Assembly (NCBI GenBank): GCA_026985615.1
Contig: JALSQD010000063.1
Location: forward strand, 1 to 8,392
Length of the DNA: 8,392 nt
Direction: 5' to 3'
From: Thermaceae bacterium
Lineage (GTDB): Bacteria > Deinococcota > Deinococci > Deinococcales > Marinithermaceae
The notes beneath the pieces are model-generated. The model made no database searches. It was not told the origin of the DNA and saw nothing but the letters and a program-made list of their open reading frames with translations. Shown piece after piece: positions 1-7,058 of the stretch (the stretch's first letter is position 1; the number at the start of each line of letters is the position of its first letter). Made by a program: the position numbers and the translations under genes.

Positions 1-554
1 ACGAGCGCCCGCTCCACCTCGTCGAGCCGGCGCGTGTGCGCGCCGCGCTTCAGCTCGTACCCCATCTCGCCCAGCAGCTCGCGCCAGCGCTCCTGGATGC
101 GCCAGTCTTCGCTCTCGCCGGTGGAGACATCCCAGCCCTCGAAGAGGTAGCCGCCGGGCGCAAGCACCCGCAGCGCCTCCAAGAGCGCCCGCTGCCAGTC
201 GGGGATCAGGTGCCACAGGTGCACCCCGATGACCGCGTGGAAGCTGTCCTTGGCGAAGGGCAGCTCGCGCGCGTCGGCCTCCAGCAGCCGCACCTTGCGC
301 GCCACCCCGGCGATCTTGTAGCGCATCACGTCGAGCATCGCCGGGCTCACGTCCACGCCCACGAAGCGGTAACCGCGCGCGATGATGGGCACGCCCACGC
401 GCCCCGTGCCCACGCCCAGCTCGAGAAAGACGGGCTCGCGAAAACGCTCCTCCACCGGGGCGATGATCGCGGTGGCGATCCGCCCCGAGACCTCGGGGGG
501 ATGGTAGCGGGTTCGGTCGTAGGCGTAGGCCACTCGGCCGAAGTTCAGGGTCAT
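1..554 (-). CDS. SAM-dependent methyltransferase (C-terminus beyond left edge)
   Basis: The minus strand reads as an open frame from an ATG at 554 to the window edge, giving 184 complete codons. It shows a class I methyltransferase fold: a lead-in FGRVAYAYDRTR (residues 5-16), motif I LELGVGTGRVG at about 44-54 that binds S-adenosylmethionine, the acidic GVDVS at about 66-70 that contacts the ribose, an LEADARELPF segment near 91-100, and LAPGGYLFEG near 131-140. This matches the Methyltransferase_11/25 type of small soluble enzyme. The acceptor substrate cannot be told. No in-frame start lies just upstream. A purine-rich AAGGA sits about 15 bases before the ATG, which is far for a ribosome site. 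The gene is divergent from phnD and shares its 174-base upstream region. The family is confident; the role is unknown. Confidence 0.88.
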   Translation of the reverse strand, partial: MTLNFGRVAYAYDRTRYHPPEVSGRIATAIIAPVEERFREPVFLELGVGTGRVGVPIIARGYRFVGVDVSPAMLDVMRYKIAGVARKVRLLEADARELPFAKDSFHAVIGVHLWHLIPDWQRALLEALRVLAPGGYLFEGWDVSTGESEDWRIQERWRELLGEMGYELKRGAHTRRLDEVERAL

Positions 555-586
555 CGCGCGCAGAGCACTTCCTTTCCGGGCCCAGG

Positions 587-610
587 TTTGAAGCAACCCC
601 GACGTTCAAA
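587..610. promoter_or_regulatory. Inverted repeat TTTGAA-N12-TTCAAA, possible operator
   Basis: TTTGAA (587-592) and TTCAAA (605-610) are perfect inverted copies separated by 12 bases. The element lies at the -35 position of the candidate phnD promoter and over the expected start point of the methyltransferase transcript. A dimeric regulator could sit here. Six-base arms can arise by chance, so this is tentative. Confidence 0.25.
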
Positions 611-613
611 ATG

Positions 614-619
614 TATAAT
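614..619 (+). promoter_or_regulatory. phnD: Candidate -10 box for the phnDCE operon
   Basis: TATAAT is a perfect -10 hexamer on the plus strand. The only TTGAnn-like -35 (588-593, TTGAAG) is 20 bases upstream, which is too long, so this promoter would be weak or need an activator. Transcription would start near 626 and give a leader of about 100 bases. The box overlaps the -10 of the minus-strand promoter, so the two could not be occupied at the same time. Confidence 0.35.
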
Positions 620-643
620 AGTAAGAATTAATACTTCTGTCTA
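615..643 (-). promoter_or_regulatory. Sigma70-type promoter for the methyltransferase gene
   Basis: On the minus strand TAGACA (638-643) is followed by exactly 17 bases and then TATTAT (615-620). Each box differs from the TTGACA/TATAAT consensus at one position. It would start transcription near 608 and leave a leader of about 54 bases before the ATG at 554. It is the best promoter match in the window. No transcript data support it. Confidence 0.55.
623..636. promoter_or_regulatory. AT-rich 14-bp imperfect palindrome, possible operator
   Basis: AAGAATTAATACTT pairs with itself at six of seven positions. It fills the spacer of the minus-strand promoter and lies over the expected phnD transcription start. 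A protein bound here could affect both divergent genes. AT-rich palindromes are also common by chance near promoters. Confidence 0.25.
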
Positions 644-654
644 GTAAACCCTCA

Positions 655-687
655 AGTTTGCCGTGTCCGTGGGGACAGGGCGAAACT
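655..687 (+). promoter_or_regulatory. phnD leader hairpin 1
   Basis: AGTTT, GCC and TGTCC (655-659, 660-662, 664-668) pair with GGACA, GGC and AAACT (673-677, 679-681, 683-687). This makes 13 Watson-Crick pairs with one G·G mismatch (663/678), one bulged G (682) and a GTGG tetraloop. No T-run follows on either strand, so it does not look like an intrinsic terminator. It would form in the phnD leader if transcription starts near 626. Confidence 0.5.
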
Positions 688-691
688 GCGG

Positions 692-726
692 GCGACCTTG
701 CACGGCGCCGAGGTCGTGGTAAGGTT
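692..726 (+). promoter_or_regulatory. phnD leader hairpin 2 with alternative pairing to the ribosome site
   Basis: Bases 692-700 pair with 709-717 (seven Watson-Crick and two G·T pairs, eight-base loop). The hairpin ends three bases before the phnD ribosome-binding sequence AAGG (721-724). The same left strand, GACCTTG (694-700), can instead pair with TAAGGTT (720-726), five Watson-Crick and two G·T pairs, which would hide the ribosome site. The two pairings exclude each other, as in translational riboswitches and similar leaders. I do not recognise any known riboswitch class. The first pairing should be the more stable one, so the default state would allow translation. Confidence 0.4.
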
Positions 727-728
727 AA

Positions 729-1613
729 ATGGACATGAAAAGAATGCTGATCCTCCTCACGCTTTTGTTTGGCTTCAGCGGCGTCATGGCCCAGGGCGCG
801 CTCAAGGTGCGCGTCGGCTTCAACCCCACCCAGAATTCCGACCAGCTCATGCAGGCAGCCCAGGCGATCGCCGACTTCATCGAGGACCAGCTGGGCGGTC
901 AGGTGGAGGTCGAGATCTTCCTGCCCACCGAGTACCGCGGCCTGGTCGAGGCCATGCGCTCGGGCAACCTCGACTTCGCCTTCTTCCCGCCAGACGGCTA
1001 CGTGATCGCCTCGCGCGAAGCCGGCGCTAAGGTGCTGCTCAAAAGCGTTCGCTTCGGCAATCCCTACTACTGGAGCGCGATCATCGTCCGCAAGGACTCG
1101 GGGTACAACACCATCTACGACCTCGAGGGCAAGACCATCGCCTGGGTCGACCCCAACTCGGCCGCCGGCTACGTCTTCCCGCGCGCGGCGCTGCTCGCCA
1201 AGGGTATCGACCCCGACACCTTCTTCGGCAAGCAGGTCTTCGCTGGCAAGCACGACGCGGCGGTCCTGGCGGTGCTGAACAAGTCGGTGGACGCCGCCGC
1301 GGTCTTCGCCAACGACGACCAGAACAAGTCGGGCGCCTGGACTCAGTTCCTCTCGCCCGAGGAAGCGGCTCAGATCCACTCCATCTTCTACACCAAGCCC
1401 ATCCCAGGCGACACCTTCTCGGTTTCCAAGCAGTTCGCCGAGCAGTACCCGCAGCTCACCGAGAAGGTCAAGGCCGCGATCATGACCTGCAAGGTCCAGG
1501 AAGGCTGCGACCTGCTCAAGAACCTCTACCGTATCGACTACATGGTACCCGCGACCGACGCTGACTACGACGTGGTGCGCCAGGCGCGCGAGCTACTGGG
1601 CCTCGACAAGTAG
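729..1613 (+). CDS. phnD: PhnD-type phosphonate/phosphite ABC transporter substrate-binding protein
   Basis: This is a 294-residue periplasmic binding protein of the PhnD family (Phosphonate-bd). Residues 3-21 form a signal peptide (MKRM, then a hydrophobic core ending VMA-Q), with cleavage likely after A21. There is no lipobox cysteine, so the protein is soluble. Family landmarks are EYRGLVEAMRSGNLDFAFF (68-86), the ligand loop DPNSAAGY (141-148), GKHDAAVLAV with His175 (173-182) and PIPGDTF (224-230). From memory of E. coli PhnD, the oxyanion sits on a Ser-Thr pair, which here is Ser144-Ala145. The only two cysteines, C254 and C260, could form a disulfide. AAGG (721-724) lies 4 bases before ATG 729 and 10 before ATG 735; the second start gives MKRM and is a fair alternative. 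The gene heads phnD-phnC-phnE. Phosphonate, phosphite or a similar ligand is possible. Confidence 0.88.
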   Translation: MDMKRMLILLTLLFGFSGVMAQGALKVRVGFNPTQNSDQLMQAAQAIADFIEDQLGGQVEVEIFLPTEYRGLVEAMRSGNLDFAFFPPDGYVIASREAGAKVLLKSVRFGNPYYWSAIIVRKDSGYNTIYDLEGKTIAWVDPNSAAGYVFPRAALLAKGIDPDTFFGKQVFAGKHDAAVLAVLNKSVDAAAVFANDDQNKSGAWTQFLSPEEAAQIHSIFYTKPIPGDTFSVSKQFAEQYPQLTEKVKAAIMTCKVQEGCDLLKNLYRIDYMVPATDADYDVVRQARELLGLDK

Positions 1614-1617
1614 GGGG

Positions 1618-1633
1618 CGGAAAGCATCTTCCG
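1618..1633 (+). promoter_or_regulatory. Small hairpin abutting the phnC start codon
   Basis: CGGAA (1618-1622) and TTCCG (1629-1633) are perfect inverted arms around a six-base loop. The second arm ends directly at the phnC ATG, and the purine-rich GGAAAG that would serve as ribosome site lies in the first arm and loop. It could lower phnC translation relative to phnD, which would suit the excess of binding protein usual in such transporters. A five-base stem is short. Confidence 0.35.
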
Positions 1634-2379
<746 letters not shown>

Positions 2380-2383
<4 letters not shown>

Positions 2384-3990
2384 CCTGGCTCTTTCCCCTG
2401 CTCGGCTTCCTCGTAGCCGCGCTGGCCGCACTCTCGCGCAGCTCGGCCCGCCGCTACCTCTACGCCGGCGGCATCGCCTTGCTGGTGGCCTTCTTTACCT
2501 TCCCCTTCTCGAGCGCTATCGGCTACCTCTCGCGCGAAGCGGTCTACCCCACACCCGCAGGGCTGCTACCCAGCTGGGCACCGCTCGGCCTCATCGCCCT
2601 CGCCGGCCTGCTGGCGGTGCTGCCGCTGGCGCCGCGGCTGCAGGGGCTCCTGGGGACGATCGGGGGTGTGGTGGTGCTGCTCGTCAGCTACTCCTGGCTG
2701 GCGCAGCCCGTCTTCCTGGCCAAGATCGTGCCGCTGCCGGGGCTGACCGAGGCCGCCATCGCGTTTCTGGCCGGAGGGCTGCTCTTTCTCATGCTCAGGG
2801 AGCGCAGCCTCGCCCTGGCGCTCGTCGTCGGCCTGGTGGTGGCCGGCGGGAGCTTCACGCTGCTCAACGGGCCGGTGGGACACACCTACTTTCCCCGGCT
2901 CGAAGGCTACTACAAGCTGATCCGGCCGCTGCCCGCGGAGGAAAGCGAGCACCTCATCCGCGAGTACAACCAGGGCCTGGCCAAAACCAACGCCCTGCGC
3001 GAGGAGATCGGCCTCAAGCTGCTCAAGCCCATCGAGAGCCTGGCCGACCTCGAAGGCGGCGTCCCGAAGGACTTGGCCGCCGAGGGCGTCCGGCTTGTGC
3101 GCCCCTCCTCGCTGCGCTACGGCACCACCGCCGTCCTCTTCCTGGCGGGCCTGCTACTCGCCAGCAGCCTCTTCCTAATGCGCAACCCCGAGCTGGTCGA
3201 GGCAGGCGACCGGGTGAGCGGCCTGACCGCGGCCGCGGTCTTCCTCATTCTGGTCCCCTCCTTCTACGCGACCGAGTTCAGCCTGGGGCGGCTGGTGGAA
3301 GGCTGGCCCTTCTTCGTCAACTTCCTCGACCGCTCCTGGCCGCCCAACCTGGCCGACCCCGCCCACAACATCTTCCCCCTGCAAGAGGTGGCCAGCCAGA
3401 TGGCCCTCACGGTGGAGATCGCCCTGGTGGGGACCTTCCTGGCCATGCTCTTCGCCATCCCCAGCAGCTTCCTGGCGGCACGCAACCTCACCCGCGGCAG
3501 CGCCTTCACCCGCACCGTCTTCACACTTACCCGTGCCTTCTATAACATCGACCGCGGCATCGACACCCTCATCCTCGCTCTCATCTTCGTGGCCGCGGTG
3601 GGGCTCGGGCCCTTCGCGGGGGTGCTGGCGATGGCCATCCACTCGATCGCCGACCTGGGCAAGCTCTACTCCGAAGCCATTGAGAACGTGGAGCGCGGCC
3701 CCATCGAGGCGCTCGAGGCCGTGGGGGCCTCGGGCACGAACGTCGTGCGCTGGGCCATCCTGCCGCAGGTGCTGCCGCTCTTCGTCGCCTACACGCTCTA
3801 CCGCTTCGAGATCAACTTCCGCGTCTCCATCGTGCTCGGCTTCGTGGGCGCGGGCGGCATCGGCTTCTTCATCCAAAACGCCATGGCCAGCGGCCAGTAC
3901 GACCAGATGATCATCGGCATCATCGCCATCGTCATCGTGGTCAACCTGATCGACTTCGGCTCGTCCTGGCTACGCAGTAAGCTGGTTTGA
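2380..3990 (+). CDS. phnE: PhnE-type phosphonate ABC transporter permease with long N-terminal membrane extension
   Basis: The protein has 536 residues, about double the 250-290 usual for PhnE. The canonical permease occupies about 276-536: SWPPNLAD (319-326), TVEIALVGTFLAM (344-356), ARNLTRG (367-373), VGLGPFAGVLAMAIHSI (407-423), GKLYSEAIENVERG (427-440), the EAA loop E443-A444 with G449 and ILP (460-462) that docks on PhnC, YRFEINFR (474-481), LGFVGAGGIGFF (486-497) and IDFGSSWLR (524-532). The first 275 residues add about seven hydrophobic segments (near 2-19, 28-47, 66-84, 90-107, 123-140, 144-163, 249-267). A hydrophilic stretch at 168-247 is periplasmic by the positive-inside rule. The segment near 281-299 would be the usual first PhnE helix. 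The extension is not recognised as a second permease domain; it has no EAA loop. Start supported by GGAGG and an ATGA overlap with phnC. Confidence 0.9.
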
Positions 3991-4012
3991 GCTCCCGGGA
4001 TGGCGGGGGGCT
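3990..4012. terminator. GC-rich hairpin between convergent genes, possible shared terminator
   Basis: AGCTCCC (3990-3996) pairs with GGGGGCT (4006-4012), six Watson-Crick and one G·T pair, around a nine-base loop. It spans the 20-base gap between the phnE stop and the stop of the convergent export permease. No T-run follows on either strand, so it would be an imperfect intrinsic terminator at best. Confidence 0.3.
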
Positions 4013-5210
4013 ATTCGTAACGCAGCGCTTCGATCGGGTCGAGCCCGGCAGCTTGCGACGCCGGCCAGACGCCGAAGAACAAGCCGACCGCAGCGCTCAC
4101 CCCTAGTGCCAGCGCCACCGTGGTGGGGCTGAGGATGAACGCTTCGAAAAAGGGCACGGCCAGAACCGCCGCGTAGAGCACCGCCGCCGCCAGCACCACG
4201 CCGATGAGTCCGCCCGCGACCGTCAGCATAACCGCTTCGATCATGAACTGGGTCCTGATCTGCGCACTCGTGGCGCCCAAGGCCTTGCGCAGGCCGATCT
4301 CGCGGGTTCGCTCGGTGACCGATACGAGCATGATGTTCATGATGCCGATCCCGCCGACCAGCAGCGAGAGCGCGCCGATCCCGCCCAACAGCGCTTGCAG
4401 CCCCAGAGTGATACCCGACAGCGCTTGCTGGAAGGCCTGCACGCTCTGGACGCTGATGCGGTCCTTACCGTAGCGCAGCTCGAGCAGGCGCTGCGCCCGT
4501 TTCTCGACCTCCTTCAGGTCCACACCGGGTTCGACCTTCAACTCGATCATGTCAAAGCGGCCCTTCTTCCAAGGAATCCGCCCCCAAAGCAGCTTGTAGG
4601 GAACCGTAACCCGGGAACCCTCAAACCCGCCAAAGAAGCCGCCGGCCGGCTGCACCACGCCCACCACCAGGACACGCAACCGGCTCCCCCCGGAGGTGTT
4701 CAGAACCAGCTCGCGCCCCAGACCCCGGCCGTTCCCGAAAAGCGCGGACTCGGCCTTGGCGTTGATCACCGCCACCGGTAACCCCTGCCGGGCCTCGCGG
4801 GGACCGAAGAAGCGCCCCCGGGCCAGCGCCACGCTGGCGTCGAGCGCGGGCAGGTCGCCCACGGTCCCCACCAGATCGAGCGAAACCAGCTGCCCGTGGC
4901 GGTCTTCGGCGGTGGCCGAAGAAAAGACGTAGGGAACCGGCCGCACCGGTAACACCCGCAGCACCTTGACCAGATCGGCGTCGAAGCGCACGGACTCCAC
5001 CCCGGGTTTGAACTGCGGTTGAATGTAGACGCTGCGACCGGCCACCTGCTCGAGCGAATGCTGTATGCCGTAGGTGGCCATCTCCCCCAGGCTGATCAGG
5101 GCCGTTACCGCAAAAACGCCGATGATCACCCCCAGTAACGAGAGCAAGGTGCGGGTCGGATGCGCAAAAAGCGCCTCGAGGGCGATCTTGAAGTTATCCG
5201 AGAACCTCAT
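4011..5210 (-). CDS. MacB/FtsX-family ABC transporter permease
   Basis: This 399-residue inner-membrane permease has the MacB layout without a fused ATPase. The N-terminal helix (about 21-41, SLLGVIIGVFAVTALISLG) is followed by a periplasmic MacB_PCD domain (about 45-265). Three C-terminal helices follow (about 272-298, 325-350, 362-385) in an FtsX domain. Diagnostic segments are GGIGIMNIMLVSVTERTREI (286-305), GLRKALGAT (306-314) and the C-terminus AGLDPIEALRYE. Such proteins do not carry substrate across the inner membrane; they use ATP-driven motions to push periplasmic substrate through an adaptor and outer-membrane channel. GGGAGGT (5220-5226) sits nine bases before ATG 5210. Longer in-frame starts read into the ATPase gene and lose family similarity. 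The start overlaps the ATPase gene by 17 bases. Last gene of the export operon; substrate unknown (macrolide, peptide and lipid exporters share this fold). Confidence 0.9.
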   Translation of the reverse strand: MRFSDNFKIALEALFAHPTRTLLSLLGVIIGVFAVTALISLGEMATYGIQHSLEQVAGRSVYIQPQFKPGVESVRFDADLVKVLRVLPVRPVPYVFSSATAEDRHGQLVSLDLVGTVGDLPALDASVALARGRFFGPREARQGLPVAVINAKAESALFGNGRGLGRELVLNTSGGSRLRVLVVGVVQPAGGFFGGFEGSRVTVPYKLLWGRIPWKKGRFDMIELKVEPGVDLKEVEKRAQRLLELRYGKDRISVQSVQAFQQALSGITLGLQALLGGIGALSLLVGGIGIMNIMLVSVTERTREIGLRKALGATSAQIRTQFMIEAVMLTVAGGLIGVVLAAAVLYAAVLAVPFFEAFILSPTTVALALGVSAAVGLFFGVWPASQAAGLDPIEALRYE

Positions 5211-5892
5211 CGTCCACCAACCTCCCGTCGCGCACATGCAAGATCCGCCGGCTGCGATCGGCGATCTCGCGTTCGTGGGTAACCACGACGAGCGTCTTGC
5301 CCTCAGCGTGCAAGCGATCGAAGAGGGCCAGAATCTCCCGCCCGCTTTCGGTGTCGAGGTTGCCCGTGGGCTCGTCGGCAAGCAGCAGCGCCGGCTCCTG
5401 CACCAAAGCCCGGGCGATCGCCACCCGCTGCTTCTGCCCGCCCGAAAGCTCGGAGGGCAGGTGGTCCATGCGTTCTGCCAGACCCACTTCCTCTAAAGCC
5501 CGCTCGGCTCGCAGTCGACGCTCACCCTCGGGCAGTCCCCGATAGACGAGGGGCAGCTCAACGTTCTTGAGGGCCGAGTAGCGCGGCATCAGGAAGAAGG
5601 CCTGAAAAACGAAACCAATGCGACGGTTGCGTACGCGCGCAGCCGCCTCGTCGTCGAGGCCGGTGACGTCCTCCCCTGCAAGCAGGTAGCGGCCCGAGGT
5701 GGGGCGGTCGAGCAAGCCCAGCACGTGCAGCAGGGTGCTCTTACCGGAACCCGAAGGGCCCATGATCGAGACGAACTCACCGTCTTCGATCCTCAAACTC
5801 ACACCGTCCAGAGCCCGCACCTCGATCTCACGGCGCGAAGACCCCGAGCGGTAGACCTTGCGCACTTCCTCGAGCTCGACGATGGGCTTCAT
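5194..5892 (-). CDS. MacB/LolD-type ABC transporter ATP-binding protein
   Basis: This 232-residue ATPase shows Walker A GPSGSGKST (45-53), Q-loop FVFQAFFLMP (94-103), signature LSGGQKQR (149-156), Walker B LLLADE (169-174) with Glu174, D-loop GNLDTESG (177-184) and the switch His206 in VVTHEREIAD (203-212). RNRRIGFVFQ and DEPTGNLD are hallmarks of the MacB/LolD/FtsE group, which drives mechanotransmission-type permeases. The start at 5892 gives MKPIVELEEVRKVY, the usual beginning. Longer in-frame starts translate the adaptor gene out of frame. The ATG overlaps the adaptor stop (ATGA, four bases) and has no strong ribosome site of its own, so translation probably depends on coupling. The 3' end overlaps the permease by 17 bases. 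It acts on the cytoplasmic face with that permease. Confidence 0.93.
   Translation of the reverse strand: MKPIVELEEVRKVYRSGSSRREIEVRALDGVSLRIEDGEFVSIMGPSGSGKSTLLHVLGLLDRPTSGRYLLAGEDVTGLDDEAAARVRNRRIGFVFQAFFLMPRYSALKNVELPLVYRGLPEGERRLRAERALEEVGLAERMDHLPSELSGGQKQRVAIARALVQEPALLLADEPTGNLDTESGREILALFDRLHAEGKTLVVVTHEREIADRSRRILHVRDGRLVDDEVLG
5220..5226 (-). promoter_or_regulatory. Ribosome-binding site that sets the permease start
   Basis: On the minus strand GGGAGGT lies nine bases before the ATG at 5210, inside the end of the ATPase gene. It favours the 399-residue permease over longer in-frame starts as far up as 5381. Confidence 0.65.
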
Positions 5893-7058
5893 GGTTCCCG
5901 GGTTTCGAAGGTGACCGACAACCTTTCGCCGTCTTTGAGGTCGTCCGGGGGCAGGCGGACCAGAACCTCGCCCCCGCTCAACCCCTCCACGGCGGCCTCC
6001 AGAAGGTTGCGGTCCAGCACGGTTACCGAACGCTTTTCGGCCATGCCGTCGATCACGAGCCACACGTAGGTGGCCCCCTCTTCCTCGACCAGGGTTTCGA
6101 GCGGGACCACAACGGCGTTTTCGATGCGGTTGACGGTCACGTAGGCGGTCAGGGTAAAGCCGGGCTCGGCCTCGGTATCCTCCAGGGGCGCGAAGCGCAC
6201 CGGCACCCGCACCGAACCCGACGCCGTTTCGGGCGGCAGGACCCGCGCCACCCGGCTTTCAAGCGGTGCTTCCGGGCGCACCTCCAGCTCGATGCGCGCC
6301 GGTTGGCCGGGCCGCACCAGCGCCCCCTCCACCTGGGTAAACTTCGCCTCCGGAACCAGCGAACCCGCCTGCAGCAGCCGCAGCAGACCTCCGGCCACCT
6401 CACCCGGGGCGTAAGGAACCTCGAGCACCACCCCGTTCACGGGCGCGATCAGGTGCGTTTCCTCGAGCTGGCGTTCCAGCCGCTGCACCTCCACCCTGGC
6501 CTCATGCAAGCGGTTCTCGGCGGCGCGCAGCTCGGAACGCGCGGCCAGTTGCTGCTCCGTCCGCTGCCGAACAAGCTGGGCCAGCTGCCTGCGGGTCTTC
6601 TCCAGCTCGCTTCGGCTCGCGGACCCGGCCGCGAACAGGGCCTGCAGCAGCTCGACCTGCGCGCGCGCCTCCTCGATCCTGTCCTCCAGCTGCGCCGCCT
6701 GGGAACGCTGCGCGGCTTCGAGCCGGGCCAGCTCGTCGCGCGCGGCGGTCAACCGCCCCCGGCTCAGCGCCAGCCGCTGGGCCAAGTCCCGGTTTTCGAG
6801 CCGCGCCAGCGTCTGCCCGGCCTGTACGAGGTCCCCTTTGCGCACGTAGACCTCGGCCACCCGGCCGGCGCCCGTGAAGCCAAGGCGCAGGACCTTCCCC
6901 ACCACCTTGCCGTCACCGGAAACCTCACGCACGAAGGTCTTTTGCTCGGCACGCACCCCGTAGACGGAGCGTGCCTTCTCCCCGGGGTTGCGCAGGAGAC
7001 CCCAGGCGGTAAGACCCAGCACCAAAGCCAAAAAGCCCCAACCGGCCCAGCGTTTCAC
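5889..7058 (-). CDS. Periplasmic adaptor (membrane fusion) protein, HlyD/MacA type
   Basis: This 389-residue protein links the permease to an outer-membrane channel. An N-terminal signal anchor (about 3-22) keeps it on the inner membrane. One half of a lipoyl-like domain (about 40-90, with LGFTGAGRVAEVYVRKGDLV at 58-77) leads into a coiled-coil hairpin (about 90-200) with its tip at AAGSASRSE (143-151). The second lipoyl half (APVNGVVLEVPYAPGEV, 205-221), a beta-barrel domain (about 233-310) and a membrane-proximal domain (about 313-385) follow. In the adaptor tip motif R-x3-L-x6-S the L141 and S148 are present but the arginine is replaced by Leu137. The start is GTG at 7058, overlapping the TolC-like A stop (GTGA), with GGAGG four bases upstream. 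The stop overlaps the ATPase start. Its place between TolC-like genes and ATPase/permease genes fixes its role; the substrate is unknown. Confidence 0.9.
   Translation of the reverse strand: MKRWAGWGFLALVLGLTAWGLLRNPGEKARSVYGVRAEQKTFVREVSGDGKVVGKVLRLGFTGAGRVAEVYVRKGDLVQAGQTLARLENRDLAQRLALSRGRLTAARDELARLEAAQRSQAAQLEDRIEEARAQVELLQALFAAGSASRSELEKTRRQLAQLVRQRTEQQLAARSELRAAENRLHEARVEVQRLERQLEETHLIAPVNGVVLEVPYAPGEVAGGLLRLLQAGSLVPEAKFTQVEGALVRPGQPARIELEVRPEAPLESRVARVLPPETASGSVRVPVRFAPLEDTEAEPGFTLTAYVTVNRIENAVVVPLETLVEEEGATYVWLVIDGMAEKRSVTVLDRNLLEAAVEGLSGGEVLVRLPPDDLKDGERLSVTFETREP

Noticed and set aside
36..644. Open frame on the plus strand opposite the methyltransferase
   Set aside because: The minus strand encodes clear methyltransferase motifs. 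The plus product is His/Arg/Pro-rich with no motif and runs through the promoter region.
655..687. Intrinsic terminator reading of leader hairpin 1
   Set aside because: No T-rich run follows the stem on either strand, and it lies inside a divergent intergenic region, not at a gene end.
698..725. TTGCAC and TAAGGT as a promoter giving a leaderless phnD transcript
   Set aside because: The spacer of 16 is acceptable, but the -10 matches consensus at only three of six positions and it contains the ribosome site. It remains the main alternative to a structured leader.
606..1379. Long open frame on the minus strand opposite phnD
   Set aside because: It is the GC-rich shadow of phnD. It has no recognisable motifs, and phnD on the other strand is a clear family match.
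5211..5381. Longer N-terminus for the permease starting at 5381
   Set aside because: The extra 57 residues are ATPase coding sequence out of frame, and a good ribosome site supports ATG 5210.
5889..6063. Longer N-terminus for the ATPase starting at 6063
   Set aside because: The extra 57 residues are the adaptor coding sequence read out of frame. The family N-terminus begins at MKPIVELEEV (5892).
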